Assembly (NCBI GenBank): GCA_030737835.1
Contig: CM060856.1
Location: forward strand, 19,899,941 to 19,963,940
DNA from: Acorus gramineus
Lineage: Eukaryota; Streptophyta; Magnoliopsida; Acorales; Acoraceae
DNA length: 64,000 nucleotides
Direction: 5' to 3'
The notes under the pieces were generated by a model that did no database searches, was not told where the DNA came from, and saw only the letters and a program-made list of their open reading frames with translations. This document shows, piece after piece, positions 35,388 to 48,738 of the stretch. How positions within the stretch are numbered: the first letter of the stretch is position 1; the number at the start of each line of letters is the position of its first letter. The translations under genes and the position numbers were made by a program.

Positions 35388-37468
35388 CTGGGATGAAAAC
35401 TAAAGAACCATTAACACAATGAACTGATATTTTTGGTTCTACCAAGCAAAAAAATAATAATTTTGGTTGCCTAGAATTCTAAAAGCTAAATTACATTTAA
35501 AACTGGCAGATAAAATTGTATGTCATGCATATAGGATCTATACATGCGAGTGAGAGATGCCTTACTAGGACTAAATCATATTTTGATATTGAAGTACTTC
35601 ACCACATTGACAAGATCATGACCACCATATTACAGAATTCAAGATTTGTCCTTTTTTGACTGATGATGTCTACAATTTTCAAGAAACACATGGTTTTCAT
35701 GCAGAACCAGTACTCTAAGTTTCCAGAGCCTTCAAAATGACTTGATAAGTATTTCTTGCTAGACTATAAAAAGGAACAAAGTGAACATATCACTTCTATG
35801 TTTTTTTGTTCAGCATGAGCACAACCTTCTTGAAATTATGGATTGAGTCAAAGATTGAGAGTCAGTTCTTCATTGCCAACCTTGTAAAACACTCTAGTGC
35901 CAGCTATTTCAATGGTAGGGAAACAAAAGAAACAAAGATATATATAGTTTTGTGTATTCTTCTCACTTGGATGGATTTGATTATATTTGAAGGTGGAGGA
36001 TTACATTTCAAACCATCTACACCATGTTAGGAATTCAGTTCATTGTCAATTCATTACCAAATCGTATCTATAAAGTTATAAAAAAAATCTTTTCAGGTCA
36101 TTTCAAAACACTACCCTTGTGCACAATAGAAGAATGTAGTTTTGCGAAAGAATTTTGCTTTTATGAAATCCATTTTTATATAATTGATTTTCAACGAGTA
36201 TTTATGAACTTCAGCTTTTTTTCAGATTAACAAAAAAAAAAAAAAATTTAAGTCGACAATTATGGAAAAACTGACTGGAGTATCTTTTTCAGAAACAATT
36301 AATTTAGTTATTTTGAAACACAAATGGTTTTTTAAATTAATTTCAACATGACACCAAGGTACCATTTGAAAAGTGGAATAGGGGGAGAATATGAGGGAAA
36401 ATAAGTTTAAACAGTTGTTTAGATGAAAAAAATAGATAGGTATAACTATGTCAAAATACGTGGGAATAAGAGATTTATGTATTCCAAGTCCCCAATTAAA
36501 ATTGTGTTATTTCACCCGATCCATTCAACTGGTATAAATGAAGTCACATGTCAAATCAGCTATCATTTTTTATAAATTAAGGGTTCACGTGTCAATTTTT
36601 TTTTTTTAACTTTTTTATAAATTTTTATCCTCACTTTATTTACATTTTATTCATAATTTATCTATGATTAATCAAACTACAAAAATTTTATGATTGCATT
36701 TTTCACAAAAAAATAATTAAAAACACAACTAAATAAAAAATAATTTATTCTAATATCATAATCGTCTATTTTTAAAATAATCATAAACTCTAAAATAACT
36801 TATATTCCTCATGAAAGCATGTAAATCAATAATGGATTATAGCAAAAGCTTTACAATTTTCCTCTGTCATGATTGAATTTGGCTTATTCTCTTGTAATGT
36901 CTTTTTTTTCCTATAAATATTGCCAGAGAATATTTTACGCCGTTCCTTTTTATACTCGTGATTTTTTATTTTTTATTTTCTGGTGTGTGAAACATATTTT
37001 ACTATAAAAAATATGCATGATATATATACTCTCACGAGTTGGATATAACACTACGTTAGAAAATTATATCCTTCATCTAACATAATAGATACACATATAC
37101 GACTGACGTAACAACCCCTTTCTTTTATAGGAGATTCAACAACCACGTATTTCTGAAAATGTTAAGGCACAACACCCTATACAGCCCCCACCCGTAGTTC
37201 ACAACTATTATGATTTTTTTAAAAATAGTATACATAATCTAATAAGATATATTTTTTTTAAAAAAATAAAATATATACTCAAACGAATTGTATCAATCCA
37301 ATTTTATAAAATATGAAAAATTTTCAACTATGTATATCTATAACTTAACAAAACTATATACATCGTTGGATAGCTATCGAGATGTATGGGACTACAGAAT
37401 GGGCTGTAACGAGAACTTTTCAACTTGGGTCGCGCTCAATCCAAATCTAAAGAGCTTTGTTTCACTTA
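35388..37468. other. Intergenic DNA, no supported gene
   Basis: Two adjacent plus-strand frames (35806-36030 and 36024-36230) lack motifs and lie in AT-rich text. From 36355 to 37200 there are loose repeats of types seen elsewhere in the window ('acgtaacaaccc...gagattcaac', compare 42700-42910). Nothing is clearly coding. Confidence 0.45.
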
Positions 37469-38496
37469 GGGTCTGTTTGATTTCATGCAGTTTGATTTTC
37501 TAAGGATATCCTTTTACAATGAAAAAGTTTTCTCGGAAAATGAAATTCATTTCCAGCATTTGGTTGTATTGAAATTATTTTACGGAAAATTATTTCAGTT
37601 GTTTTTTTTTACGTAAAATATTAGTTTTCTAGTGTTTGGTTATACAAATATGTGAAATTATTTTTCATCTATAGGCATTAATATCAAATTATGAATAAAA
37701 AATATAATAACCATAAACAGATCAAAATCATTGATAAATTTTATTAAAAAATTAGTATTGCATTATATTTATTCAGAATAAAGATATCTGCTATGTTTAC
37801 CTTATGAAAAATGTCTAGCACAAAAAAATTCAAATACCATGTAAATCTAAATTTAAAATTTAAATTTTGAATTTAAATTTCAAAGTGAGATCAAACTAGA
37901 AAATATATGAGATATTTAGATATCCTATAGTTACTTTAGGATATTCTGAGATAAATTTGATCAATTAAATTTACATCGAACATATTTTAAAATTCTTTGA
38001 AATTTGATTTTTAGTTACAAAAACTATTTTTAGTTATGAGATATAAATCATTTTATAAATTTTTCCACATATATATCCTGAAATCTCTCTAATTAAAATC
38101 TGAATATTTATCATAAATAAAAAAAAACTATTAAGATTTAATTAAATCTAAAAAATTTAAATATTTTAGAAACAATTTTTTTTTATATTTAAAAGATGTA
38201 AAAATACATTTCATTTAATTAGATGATATTTTCTAAAATTTAAAATTATTATTTACAATTTAAAAATAAAAAGAAGGTTAATGAAACTTTTGAGAAATTC
38301 TTATATATGGAGTTCTGAATCCGTGGAAAACGGCGTACGAATCCCTCAAGGAGGATGCCAAAATAAGGATTTGAAAGCGGTTAAAGAAATAATTTTCCAT
38401 AACCGTTTTTTTCTAAAGCTACCAAACATCCCTATGTAACTACTTTTCTTGAAAACTAGAGTTTTCAGGGACTTTTACGTCGAAACAAACGGACCC
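37469..38496. mobile_element. Tourist-like (PIF/Harbinger) element, 1,028 bp
   Basis: The ends are inverted: gggtctgtttgatttc at 37469 and, read from the right, gggtccgtttgtttcgac. The 3-bp flanks are tta and ttc (38497-38499), an imperfect target duplication. Paired words near both ends (ttttccataa and its complement) support long, decayed inverted repeats. No protein is encoded. Confidence 0.7.
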
Positions 38497-39360
38497 TTCG
38501 TCATTTTTATAACAATAATGATTCTTGGGCCCCAATTGGTAGACCCCATACTAAGCCCCATGAGGTGGCAAATGTGAATTTCCTATATTACCCCCCTCAC
38601 AATCAAGCTCTTCATTGATTTCCGTAAATGAAGATTCCATAACCGGTCCGATAATTATGGGGTTAGTTACGATTTGGAAATCACTTCTTCTCTCTCACAA
38701 CGAGTTTTTTTATTTTTCCGATTGTTCTCTCGTAACGAAAACAAAAATCAAACATCAAATTCATATATGATCGGCGGAGAAGAGAAGACAAAAAAGAAAC
38801 TCGTCTTTGTTTTTGTGCGATCTGTTTGTGGTGCAAACATTCAGGTTAGGTCAATCGGAACCCCCAAAAATTGACGATTTAGACTTTTTAGATCCAGTTT
38901 TATTTGTGAAAATAAAAACAAGCATCGTAATTTTTTTTTTATTTTGATCGGTTGAGACTATAAGATTTTTACACGGTTGTGGTGGAAACAATGGCGATCC
39001 ATTCATGTTAGACTGTTTTAGATCTGAATAATTCACATTGATCTGATTTTTTAACTGTTCTTTACATTTATTTTAGATCTAGATTTAATGGTGGAAGTGA
39101 AAACAAACATCGAAATCAATTTTTTTTTTTTCAGTTGGATCTGTGGAGGTTATTTGAATTGCACGGTTCATTTCCAGATACACGTGTATCTTGATTTTAT
39201 TTTCAAGCACAATTTGAAGTTTGACATTTTATTTCTCCATGGAATTGATTAATGTTTATCTGATTCATATTTAATTGCTAATTGTCATACATACATATAT
39301 ATATATATATAAAGGCTTCAAAGACTTTTTTTAAAGTATATGTACTGCTAATTAACTTGT

Positions 39361-40632
39361 TTGGTAATTCAAAATCCACATGGTTTTTGTTTGGTTTTAA
39401 GATACAGCACTGTATCTTAAAATGAATTTTTGACATTTTGTTTCTATGGAATTGATTAATGTGTACTTGATCAATATTTAATTGCTAATTGTCATATACG
39501 TATATACATATAAAGGTTTGAAGGACTTTATTTGAAAATATGTACTGCTAAATAACATGTCCGGTAATTCAAAATCCATATGGTTTGTATTGGTTTTAAG
39601 ATACAGCACTGTATCTTAATTTTAATTTTATAACATGTGACTTCTTTTCTATTTTTCAATAGGCAGTGAGGAGGATTATATGGATGACACATTTGAAGAA
39701 TCAAATTATTTGGAAGACATCTACGATTCATGTGAAATGGAAACCAGTTTACCAAAGGAATTAACATGTTTGGTAATTCAAAATCCACATGGTTTTTGTT
39801 TGGTTTTAAGATACAGCACTGTATCTTAAAATAAATTTTTGACATTTTATTTCTATGGAATTGATTAATGTGTACTTGATCAATATTTAATTGCTAATTG
39901 TCATATACGTATATACATATAAATGTTTGAAGGACTTTATTTGAAAATATGTACTGCTAAATAACATGTCCGGTAATTCAAAATCCATATGGTTTGTATT
40001 GGTTTTAAGATACAGCACTGTATCTTAATTCTAATTTTATAACATGTGACTTCTTTTCTATTTTTCAATAGGCAGTGATTATATGGATGACACATTTGAA
40101 GAATCAAATTATTTGGAAGACATCTACGATTCATGTGAAATGGAAACCAGTTTACCAAAGGAATTAACATGTTTGGTAATTCAAAATCCACATGGTTTTT
40201 GTTTGGTTTTAAGATACAGCACTGTATCTTAAAATGAATTTTTGACATTTTATTTCTATGGAATTGATTAATGTGTACTTGATCAATATTTAATTGCTAA
40301 TTGTCATATACGTATATACATATAAAGGTTTGAAGGACTTTATTTGAAAATATGTACTGCTAAATAACATGTCCGGTAATTCAAAATCCATATGGTTTGT
40401 ATTGGTTTTAAGATACAGCACTGTATCTTAATTTTAATTTTATAACATGTGACTTCTTTTCTATTTTTCAACAGGCAGTGAGGATGATTATATGGATGAC
40501 ACATTTGAAGAATCAAATTATTTGGAAGACATCTACGATTCATGTGAAATGGAAACCAGTTTACCAAAGGAAGTGATTGATTTGGCTGATCAGCAAAATG
40601 TGGATGAGATAACATTGTATTTGATACAATGA
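39361..40632 (+). repeat. Threefold tandem repeat (about 405 bp) carrying an exon
   Basis: Units begin ttggtaattcaaaatcc at 39361, 39770 and 40173 (spacing 409 and 403), with a partial fourth start at 41024. Each unit also has an internal half-copy (ccggtaattcaaaatcc) and the palindrome aagatacagcactgtatctt. Each of the three units ends in the same exon: 39663-39760, 40072-40163 and 40475-40632. Confidence 0.85.
40475..40632 (+). pseudogene. Third, longest copy of the repeated acidic exon
   Basis: After the acceptor ttttcaacag, the frame reads SEDDYMDDTFEESNYLEDIY, then DSCEMETSLPKEVIDLADQQ, then NVDEITLYLIQ, and ends at TGA 40630-40632. Copy 1 (39663) has the same frame up to LPKE and then runs into the next repeat unit. 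Copy 2 (40072) has lost 6 bases near its start but keeps the frame. The text is acidic and resembles N-terminal regions of FAR1/MULE-type proteins only in general character; the assignment is a guess. Whether any copy is spliced into a transcript is unknown. Confidence 0.45.
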
Positions 40633-41202
40633 TAGATGTATCTGAATTTGATGGTGTATCTGAAATTTGTATTAGACATCTATGTGAAATGCAAATCAAT
40701 GTCAAATTGTATGTGGAATGTATGTCTATTGTGATGTGTATGTGAGACTTTTGATTAGGTATACCTTAACTCAAAAAATGAATCAAATATAATTGGCTGC
40801 TTCTCCAGCATAGTAGATAATAACTATTGAGGTGTGTCTGAATGTGAAATGTGTATCTTAAAACCTGTTTCAAGCACAATTTGAAGTTTGACATTTTATT
40901 TCTCCATGGAATTGATTAAAGTTTATCTGATTCATATTTAATTTCTAATTGTCATATATATATATATGTATATAAAGGCTTGAAGAACTTTTTTTTAAAT
41001 ATATGTACTACTAATTAACATGTTTGGTAATTCAAAATCCACATGGTTTTTGTTTGGTTTTAAGATACAACGCTGTATCTTAAAATGATTTTCAGATACA
41101 AGTATCTGATATTACAGGCTAATTGCATCATTCGAAGCAGAATATGAATGGTGTGCACAGGAAAACATAAAACATTTGTGATTTCCCAAATCAAGATACA
41201 CT

Positions 41203-41450
41203 GTCGAATTTCAGATACACAGTATTAACAGAAGAAATTCAGATGCACAGAAGGAAAAATTCAACAACTGAGACAGTTTCTTGATTGGATTTCACATTTG
41301 CAAGAAGTGCAAAAAATTAATCTAGATACACTGCAGAATTTCAGATACACGGTATTAACGGAAGAAATTCAGATGCACGGAAGGAAAAATTTCACAACTG
41401 AGACAGTTTCTTGATTGGATTCCACATTTGCAAGAAGTGCAAAAAAAAAA
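41203..41450. repeat. Direct repeat, 2 x about 120 bp, inside element A
   Basis: The block agatacactg-cgaatttcagatacac...ttgcaagaagtgcaaaaaa at about 41204 recurs from 41324. The short motif 'cagatac' is scattered through the whole element. Confidence 0.7.
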
Positions 41451-41911
41451 AATGTGACTTTTTTATCAGATACAAATGACCTGTTTTTTTTTTTTGTCAA
41501 AAAAAAAAAAAACAAATACAAAATGACAGTTAAGTTTCGATTGGCAGAAGAAATCTATCCTTTTTTATTCGCCATTGTTAACTGTTTGTTGGGGAAGAGA
41601 ATCAGATGGATTGAAATCTTGATCGCCTAATTTTTTTTCTTTTTTTTTCATTCATATGGCTTTGGGGAGAGGAATTAATGGTGCCCTCATTTGTGGAATT
41701 CGGTTACTTTGGGGAGAGGAATTAATGGTGCCCCAATTTGTGGGATTCGGTTACGATTTTAATGAGGATATTAATGATAAGGGTAGTTGTGTAATTGGCC
41801 TTTTGGTGGTTAGAAAAAGTCAAACATTGGACCAATAGGATTATGCCACCTATTGGGGCTCAACAATGGGGCCTAATTTTTGGGGCCTGGGTAGCAGCAC
41901 TGTTTTTATAA

Positions 41912-44780
41912 TCCTATATACGTTATCAACTCCTTCCACTCACTGTATCGAGGTATATACCTCGTTAGACAAATTTTCACATTTTTATAAATGATATCAT
42001 TCAATTCATTAAAATATATACTTCACTTTTAATAAAAATACATACATCATTAGATGAAGTATATAATTTAAAAAAAAAAACAAAAACATGTGCATTCTGC
42101 GTTTTGAACTATAAAATAGACTCAGGGTCCATTTGAAAACATAGATAGAAAAGTAAAGATTTTGGAATAAAATTGCTTTTTAAGATGATTTTAGACCTTG
42201 ACTTTTTTGGGATGTTTTTTTAATTCAGGAATCAATATTTGAAAGCAGTTTATATTTGGCAGAGAAAGCTACTTTTTAATTCAAAAAATTGATTCGGACA
42301 AAAAAGCGTTGTTTTTGAGCTTTTCAAAACACAGATTTTGAGAAAAAAATTAAAAGGAATCCAGCTTCCGATTCTTTAAAAATCTATCCCGTTTGGCTGC
42401 GCGATTTTAACTCTTCAGTTTTTTAAAAATCAAAAGCTGTCCCAAATGTGCAACCAAACGGAGCCTTAGTTTCACATTTTTCTAAATCTAAATTGTTTGA
42501 ACTTGGAACTCCATTCTTTTTAGGGTGCAATTTAGGACGGGTTGGGTCAAGTTGAGGTTTAACTTGAATCCAATCCGAAGTTGAAGCAAAACAATTCAAA
42601 CTCAACTCAACCCAACTCTTAACCCGAACCCTATTTCACCACCAAACAGCCCCTGAAGGACAGAATATTCTATATAAGACTTCATGTGACAAAGCACTTG
42701 CTTATAGGAGGAGATTCGAAAACAATGATTTATGAAATCTCTCATCGATACCTTCTTGTTGGATGAACTAATGGAGCCCCCCCCTACGTGCTATTAAAAT
42801 CATATGCTTCGTCTAACACGTACTCATTAGTACTCATTAGATAAAATATGATTGCATACAAGATTGTGTATAACGCCGCCCTTTTTCAATAGGAAGAGAT
42901 CGAACAACCAATGATGTCTGATATCTTGGAACAATTTCCTGTTACCCCAATGATATATTCTTGTTGGATGAAATGATGGATCCTCATGTGCTACAGTAAT
43001 CTGTTGCTTCTTTCAAGGAAAATTGTTAAACTCAAGTCACATTCACCGATCAAAACTTAGATCTCACATATTTTTATTTTATTTTTTAAATGCTAAACAT
43101 CATCTAATGAAATATATGTTTTGATAAAAAACATATATCGCTTTATTTTGAGTTGAATGAACCCAATTTTAATAAGTGTAAAAAAATATTTAATGTAGTA
43201 TATACAACATCTAACAATATATATGTTTCACTGGATTTCTTACATAGCATATAGAACTGTGTTTTGAACTGAGAAAAAAACTGAGTGTAACAACACTCAC
43301 CAAAATGGGAGATTTCAACTTGTTCAAAGCCCAACCCAATAACTGAACAGTTTTTGGTTGGGTTGGACCTTTCAGTTCAGTGAACTTTTCGGATCCGGTT
43401 TGGGTGGCAATTGACCAACTCAAACCAGTTCATGATGGATACATATGTAATATCCCAACTCCCCCAACCCAAGACTTTTTTTCTTATAAAATTTGATAAG
43501 GTTGAATATATGTAGCTTCATCAATTTTATTCTCCCCATACAATAAATATATGCTCAACTGATAGCTAAAATATCCTACTTCATTTTCAACTGTATTGCA
43601 GTATTAGCATAGTTGTATATGAGAAGAACTTCCAGATGACAGTGATGAGTCATGACATTCAAGGTGTCCCCCACTTACATAAAATAAGGAAATAAGACAA
43701 CTAAATTATTGAAAAATTCAAAGCCGACACTGCCTTATTTTTATACTGATCTTAACAGAGTTAAATATGAAGGAAAGCAATCAAAGCAAGTGGACAACAT
43801 GACAGACTAAAAATTAAGGTTAAATCACAAGGAAATGTGAGGCGAGTTCATGTTCAAATTCCTCAAATTCTGGCAGATCAGTTTTCTTGGTAACAGAGGT
43901 GGTTCATAGAGCCGAAAATACTTACATACACATCTTTCTGGTTGATGGGATATGCAATCGGTTGTTCAACGACATCCTGAGCTCGAATCTCCCAGTTCTC
44001 ATTCCATGTGCAAAAATATTTAGTCATGGCTTAGCTATTTATCCACCAACTTCTGATTCATGCCCGTTCTCGAGTTGTGGAAACTTTCACGATAGTATTG
44101 CAAAATGCAGATGAGTTAATGAAGCAGGCAGTGTAAAGAAATCAGATTTATTTCGGAACCGCCTAATATCATTACAATTCACATGAAATCTAAACATCTG
44201 GATCCTAATATCTTCCCTCTCTTAACATGTTATGGCAGAATTAGTGCTGTCCTGGAAGAATTTTTTGTGACTTAGAAATGAATAGAAACTGATACCATTT
44301 CATTTAAAAAAAAAAAAATGAATACAACAAAACTTTACAATATATGATCCAATTCTGATCCAAAATATGGTCAGCCACGTTTCCTGCAGGCAGATTTTGA
44401 TGGAATCCAATATTTGTCAAAAGAAGAGTGCGTGTATGTCTAAAACAGAATTGTTCGCATGTTCCTACTATTTTCGTTATTCAGAGTCTTCTTCAAAAGT
44501 CAGAGGGACAGTTCATGTAACTTTTTGAATTTAGAAACTGGGTGGTTGAGTTGACTTGTAAAGTATGCTCTCTAAACCAGGTCCTAGTCAATATTAAATT
44601 ACAAGTTCTAAGGTCACATTCGTGATGGTTCATTAAGTCTTCCTTGGAATACCAACAAAATACTTCTTCAAACTTGGCAACCTGACCAACCAAAAGAAAA
44701 TTCACAATCCACATATTCATTAATGTAATGACACCATCATGACAGATTGATTCTCACAATACCAGAGGGAAGAGAGAGAG
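41912..44780. other. Intergenic DNA with MITE-like pieces
   Basis: At 42123-42470 there are inverted-looking ends ('agggtccatttgaaaac', 'gtgcaaccaaacggagcc'), a probable old MITE. At 42535-42660 and 43310-43440 'gggttgg' and 'caaccca' words resemble the hAT MITE at 63.3 kb. Two loose copies of 'agattcgaa...cttcttgttggatga' lie at 42700-42970. No gene is supported. The last 300 bp are the upstream flank of the NLR gene. Confidence 0.45.
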
Positions 44781-47700
44781 ATGGCAATAGCTGTGGAGAG
44801 TTTGGTTGAGAAATTGGGAGTAATAGTCAAGAATGAAGCTTTGCATTTATGGGGGGTGAGGGATGATATCAATGAGATAACTTGCAAGCTGGAATTCATG
44901 CAATCCTTCTTAGAGGATGCATATATGAGAAAGGAAAGCAGTGAGGTCGAACGCACGTGGGTTAATAAAGTTAGAGAGGCTGTATATGACGTGGAGGATA
45001 CCATCGACGAGTACATGTACCATATCTACAAACAGAGGGGGCGCGGATTCGCCGGACATCTGCGCAAGTCCATTCACCTCATGAAGACCATCTTCATGAG
45101 ACACCAGATTGGCATAAAGCTCCAAGAGATAAAAAAGGAGGTCCTCACCATCTATGAGAACCAAAATCAGTTTCGCATTGGGAATATGAATGAAGGTAAA
45201 AACAAAAATTAAAATGATTCATGTGAGATTTACTTTATCTATGATTTTCATTTAAGTCGGTTTTCTCTTCAGGATACTTCCATAAATATACAACTGATTG
45301 GGTAGAAGCAGATGATGAGATCAAGTTAAGAAAAGATTAATGATCAAACTAAGAAATGGAAATGGATTTTATTAAAAGGAAAGGAGCAATGTTTTCACAA
45401 TTCAAAAGCCTCATTTACTTCGATTTGAGTCCAACGTGTGAAATTACATGGGACTGTCTTACCCATTCAGCAGAGTAATCTATTAGTTCATTGACATTAC
45501 AAATCTGTTTAACAGTTAATTGTTTCTCTGTTGAATCCAATTCCACAAAAAAACAGATTTCTCAAACCAAAAAAAAAATATCTTCGATTGGTGAACATTT
45601 CAAAAAGAAAAGAGGAAGATTAAACTAGACATTCCATGTACCTGTTTGTCTTATTGTTTTCAAATGTGTTCTATGGAAAGTGGACACTATCACAAACTAT
45701 TACTGTGCAGCACTTATCCAGGAGCAGTCCTCCACCCTATATGAAAGAAAAGAGAAGCACTTTGAGTAGAAGAGTTCCCACACATTGATAAAGAGGATCA
45801 ATAAAATGACAATCCCCTCACTATACACCCCTCACTGAAAACCTTAAAATGTACTCGGGGTCTATGAGTCCTTATCCACACCACCCATGAAACCTGGACA
45901 ATGAACCATCAGGCAGAAAGAGCCCTTGCATTTTTCATAATACTCAAAAAAGTCCTATTCTGGCTCATTCATATCACCTGATGAACAGAAAAAAAGAAAA
46001 TCCTCCACACAAGCACATTCCCTATCTCAACCCCTAAAAGGGAAGAAATAATTGTTCGATGACGCCATTAAACTTGAACCACCTCAAGAATCCCTTCCAG
46101 ACTAGATTAGCGAACACATGATCCAAGTCCAAATGGTCAATTGATAGTTGACACCAGTCAAGATTACAAAATTATCATACCACCCGAATCTCTGGCACAA
46201 ATTTCTGCAGCCTTTCACAGACAGCATTTCTATAGTGCACCTTTGTCGATGCAAACTTTGCATTACGCATTCAAGTTGCACACATGATAAATGTAGGTTC
46301 TTCGCTTGATCAGTGTATGATTTTCAATTCTGATTCTACATCAACGCATAAGTTTAATCATATGGCTAATTATTGTAGCTCCAAGCTCAAGCACCGATGG
46401 TGGAAGGAGAACGCGACTTGCAGAATCTACTCACTTCATCGAGGAAAAAGATGTAGTGGGGATGGAGAAATATAAAGAATTGTTAGTTGGATGGCTGACT
46501 GATGATGAAGAATCCCAGCGAACGGTGATATCAGTATGGGGAATGGGTGGTTTGGGTAAGACCACTCTTGTTACAAATGTTTACAATAAACAGAAAGCAG
46601 TGCACTTTGACTGTTATGCATGGGTTTCTGTCTCCCAGTCATACAAAACTGAAAATCTTTTGAGAAGCATCATTACAAAGTTCTTCGAGGAAAAAAAGGC
46701 AATCACTCCACCTAGCATTAATGGAGAAAATTATGTTAGATTGCTCCAGTTCCTTGTGGATTATCTCAAAGATAAACGATACCTCCTCGTTCTCGATGAT
46801 GTATGGGATGTGAAAGTTTGGACAGAAATCAATTGCGCATTTCCAGATAGGAGAAATGGAAGTAGGATAGTCATTACAACTCGCAATAAACAAGTTGCCT
46901 CCCTTCTTTCATCTGATAGCTGTCGGTTGTTCGAACTCGCACCGTTAGAAGAGGAGGCTGCAATGACACTTTTTTGTAAGAAGGCATTTGGGAAAGATCA
47001 TGTTGAGGGCTGTCCTAAAGGGATGGAGAATCAGGTTAAAACAATCTTGGACAAGTGTGGGGGGCTGCCACTTGCCATTGTCACCATAGGCAGTGTGCTT
47101 TCATTGAGAGAACGAACTGAGCAGGAATGGCAGAAAGTTAATGCTAGCCTTAGTTCACAGCTTAGTAATAATCCAATACTCGAGCCCCTCAAGAGCATCT
47201 TGAATCTCAGTTTCAGTGACTTGCCTTACTACTTGAAAAATTGCTTCTTGTATTGTAGCATTTTTCCCGAGGATCAGGTAATCAAGAGAAAGACACTAAT
47301 TCGACTATGGATAGCAGAAGGGTTTGTGCAAGAAAGGCGAGGAAACACACTGGAAGATGTGGCAGAAGACTATCTTAATGAACTCGTCTTTCGAAGCATG
47401 CTTCAAACCACAAAAACAAATGATTTTGGAAGGGTGAAATCATGTCGGATGCATGATCTGATGAGAGAATTAGCCAAATCTATATCAGAAAAGGAGAACT
47501 TTTGTGTAGCATATGATGGTGATCATGGAGACTGGGCAGGAGACAAAAGAACTCGTCGGCTGTCAATTCACAAGATTGGAAATTCTGTTCCACAGAAATT
47601 TTTTGCATTGCATATTCGGTCCTTTTTTCTATTCGCACCTACTGGGTTCTCTCTGTTTTCAATAAACACTACCACCTCGTGTTTCAGATCCTTAAGAGTA

Positions 47701-48738
47701 TTGGAACTCAAGGGTTCCAATATTGATAGAGTGCCAGATGAAGTTTTCAACTTATTCAATTTGCATTATTTGAGCTTAAGAGAAACAAGAGTTAAACATC
47801 TCCCTGAATCTTTGGGAAGGCTCCAAACTCTACAAACCCTTGACCTCTGGTATAGTAATGTGGAAATCCTGCCACGCAGTATAGTAAAACTGCGAAAGTT
47901 GAGACATCTGATATCAGGAAGCTTTAGTTTAAGCAAACAAACAGCACCAAGTACCTTTTGTTGTAAGCCTACTCCCAAAGAAACATGGAGGTTTAAGGAC
48001 ATCCAAACTCTCAAGTTCATTAGAGCAGATAAGGAGATAGTTCGGGAAATCAGGAACCTAATGCAGCTCAGAATATTATGGATAGGTGATGTGAAGACCA
48101 CTTACGCGGCAGAGTTATGTGTCTCCATAGTAAAGATGAGGCACCTTCTCCATCTAGCAATTGTGGCAAGCGTTGAAGAGGGTGTGCTTCAGACATTACA
48201 CTTGGAAGGTCTCTCCCCTCCCCCGCCATTCCTCCGGACACTGATTTTGTATGGTCATTTAGAGAAGCTGCCCAGCTGGTTTGCTCATCTCCAAAACCTC
48301 AAAGTACTATGGCTCATCGAATCAGAACTCACGCAAGATCCAATTCCGTCCCTCATCCAATCACTTCCAGAACTTGCATACCTCCACCTGAATGATGCAT
48401 ACAACGGGCAGCAGATGCAATTCCATGCAGGGGGGTTCCCCAGGCTCAAGAGACTATGGTTGAATAGTCTTCCCCAACTAAACCGGGTTATCATAGAGGA
48501 AGGAGCAATGTCGAGCATTCATCAGCTCTGCATTGTCCGTTGTGGAGAATTGAGGAGGTTGCCTCACGGGATCGAATGCCTCACCACTCTATATGAGCTC
48601 TTCCTGACAGATTTGTCAGAAGAGCTTCTAGAGAGATTGCGAGGGGGAGTGGAAAGTGCAGATGGATACAAAGTTCGACATGTCTCCAAAGTTCACCATT
48701 GGGATGCAATGAGAGGCGCATCAGAGATCCTATCATAA
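44781..48738 (+). CDS. CC-NB-LRR disease-resistance-type protein (RPM1-like), 924 aa
   Basis: A cytosolic or membrane-associated immune receptor of the plant NLR class. Two exons: 44781-45195 (donor gaag|gtaaaa) and 46379-48738 (acceptor attgtag), with matching phase. Domain order: Rx-type coiled coil (about 1-138) with an EDVID-like VEDTID at 71-76; P-loop GMGGLGKTT (192-200); WVSVSQ; kinase-2 LVLDDVW (274-280); GSRIVITTR; GGLPLA (365-370); CFLYCSIFPED (426-436); MHD (495-497); then irregular leucine-rich repeats to the end. All ATP-binding motifs are intact, so the protein looks functional. No extra integrated domain is seen. The start is the first ATG after an aagagagagag leader. Specificity cannot be read from the sequence. 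Confidence 0.94.
45196..46378 (+). other. Intron of the NLR gene, 1,183 bp
   Basis: It lies between the donor at 45196 and the acceptor ending at 46378, and separates the coiled coil from the NB domain. It contains moderately complex sequence at 45660-46260 with no frame I could assign; this may be an old retroposon insertion. Confidence 0.6.

Larger units (their letters stand above)
38513..41902 (+). mobile_element. Mutator-type element A with a triplicated exon, 3,390 bp
   Basis: A perfect 9-bp target duplication, tttttataa, lies at 38504-38512 and 41903-41911. The inverted ends are caataatgattcttgggccc and, from the right, cagtgctgctacccaggccc. They continue through 'aggccccat', 'agccccat' and gaggtggca-type words for about 50 bp. 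Inside are a leader with a 66-codon frame (38674-38874), a threefold repeat of about 405 bp that carries an exon, a 120-bp direct repeat and a 48-bp direct repeat. No transposase was recognised, so it is probably non-autonomous, or a carrier of a captured gene piece. Confidence 0.82.

Noticed and set aside
35806..36230. Two adjacent plus-strand frames as a gene
   Set aside because: They overlap in different frames, lack motifs, and sit in AT-rich DNA.
39361..40632. CRISPR-like periodic repeats
   Set aside because: Units are about 405 bp, contiguous and without spacers, in a plant genome; ordinary tandem duplication.
39528..40705. Three similar minus-strand frames of 103-121 codons
   Set aside because: Antisense to the threefold exon-bearing repeat; no start context or motif. 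The plus-strand exons with acceptors explain the region better.
46639..46893. Minus-strand frames opposite the NLR exon
   Set aside because: Shadows of a clearly recognised NB-ARC coding frame.
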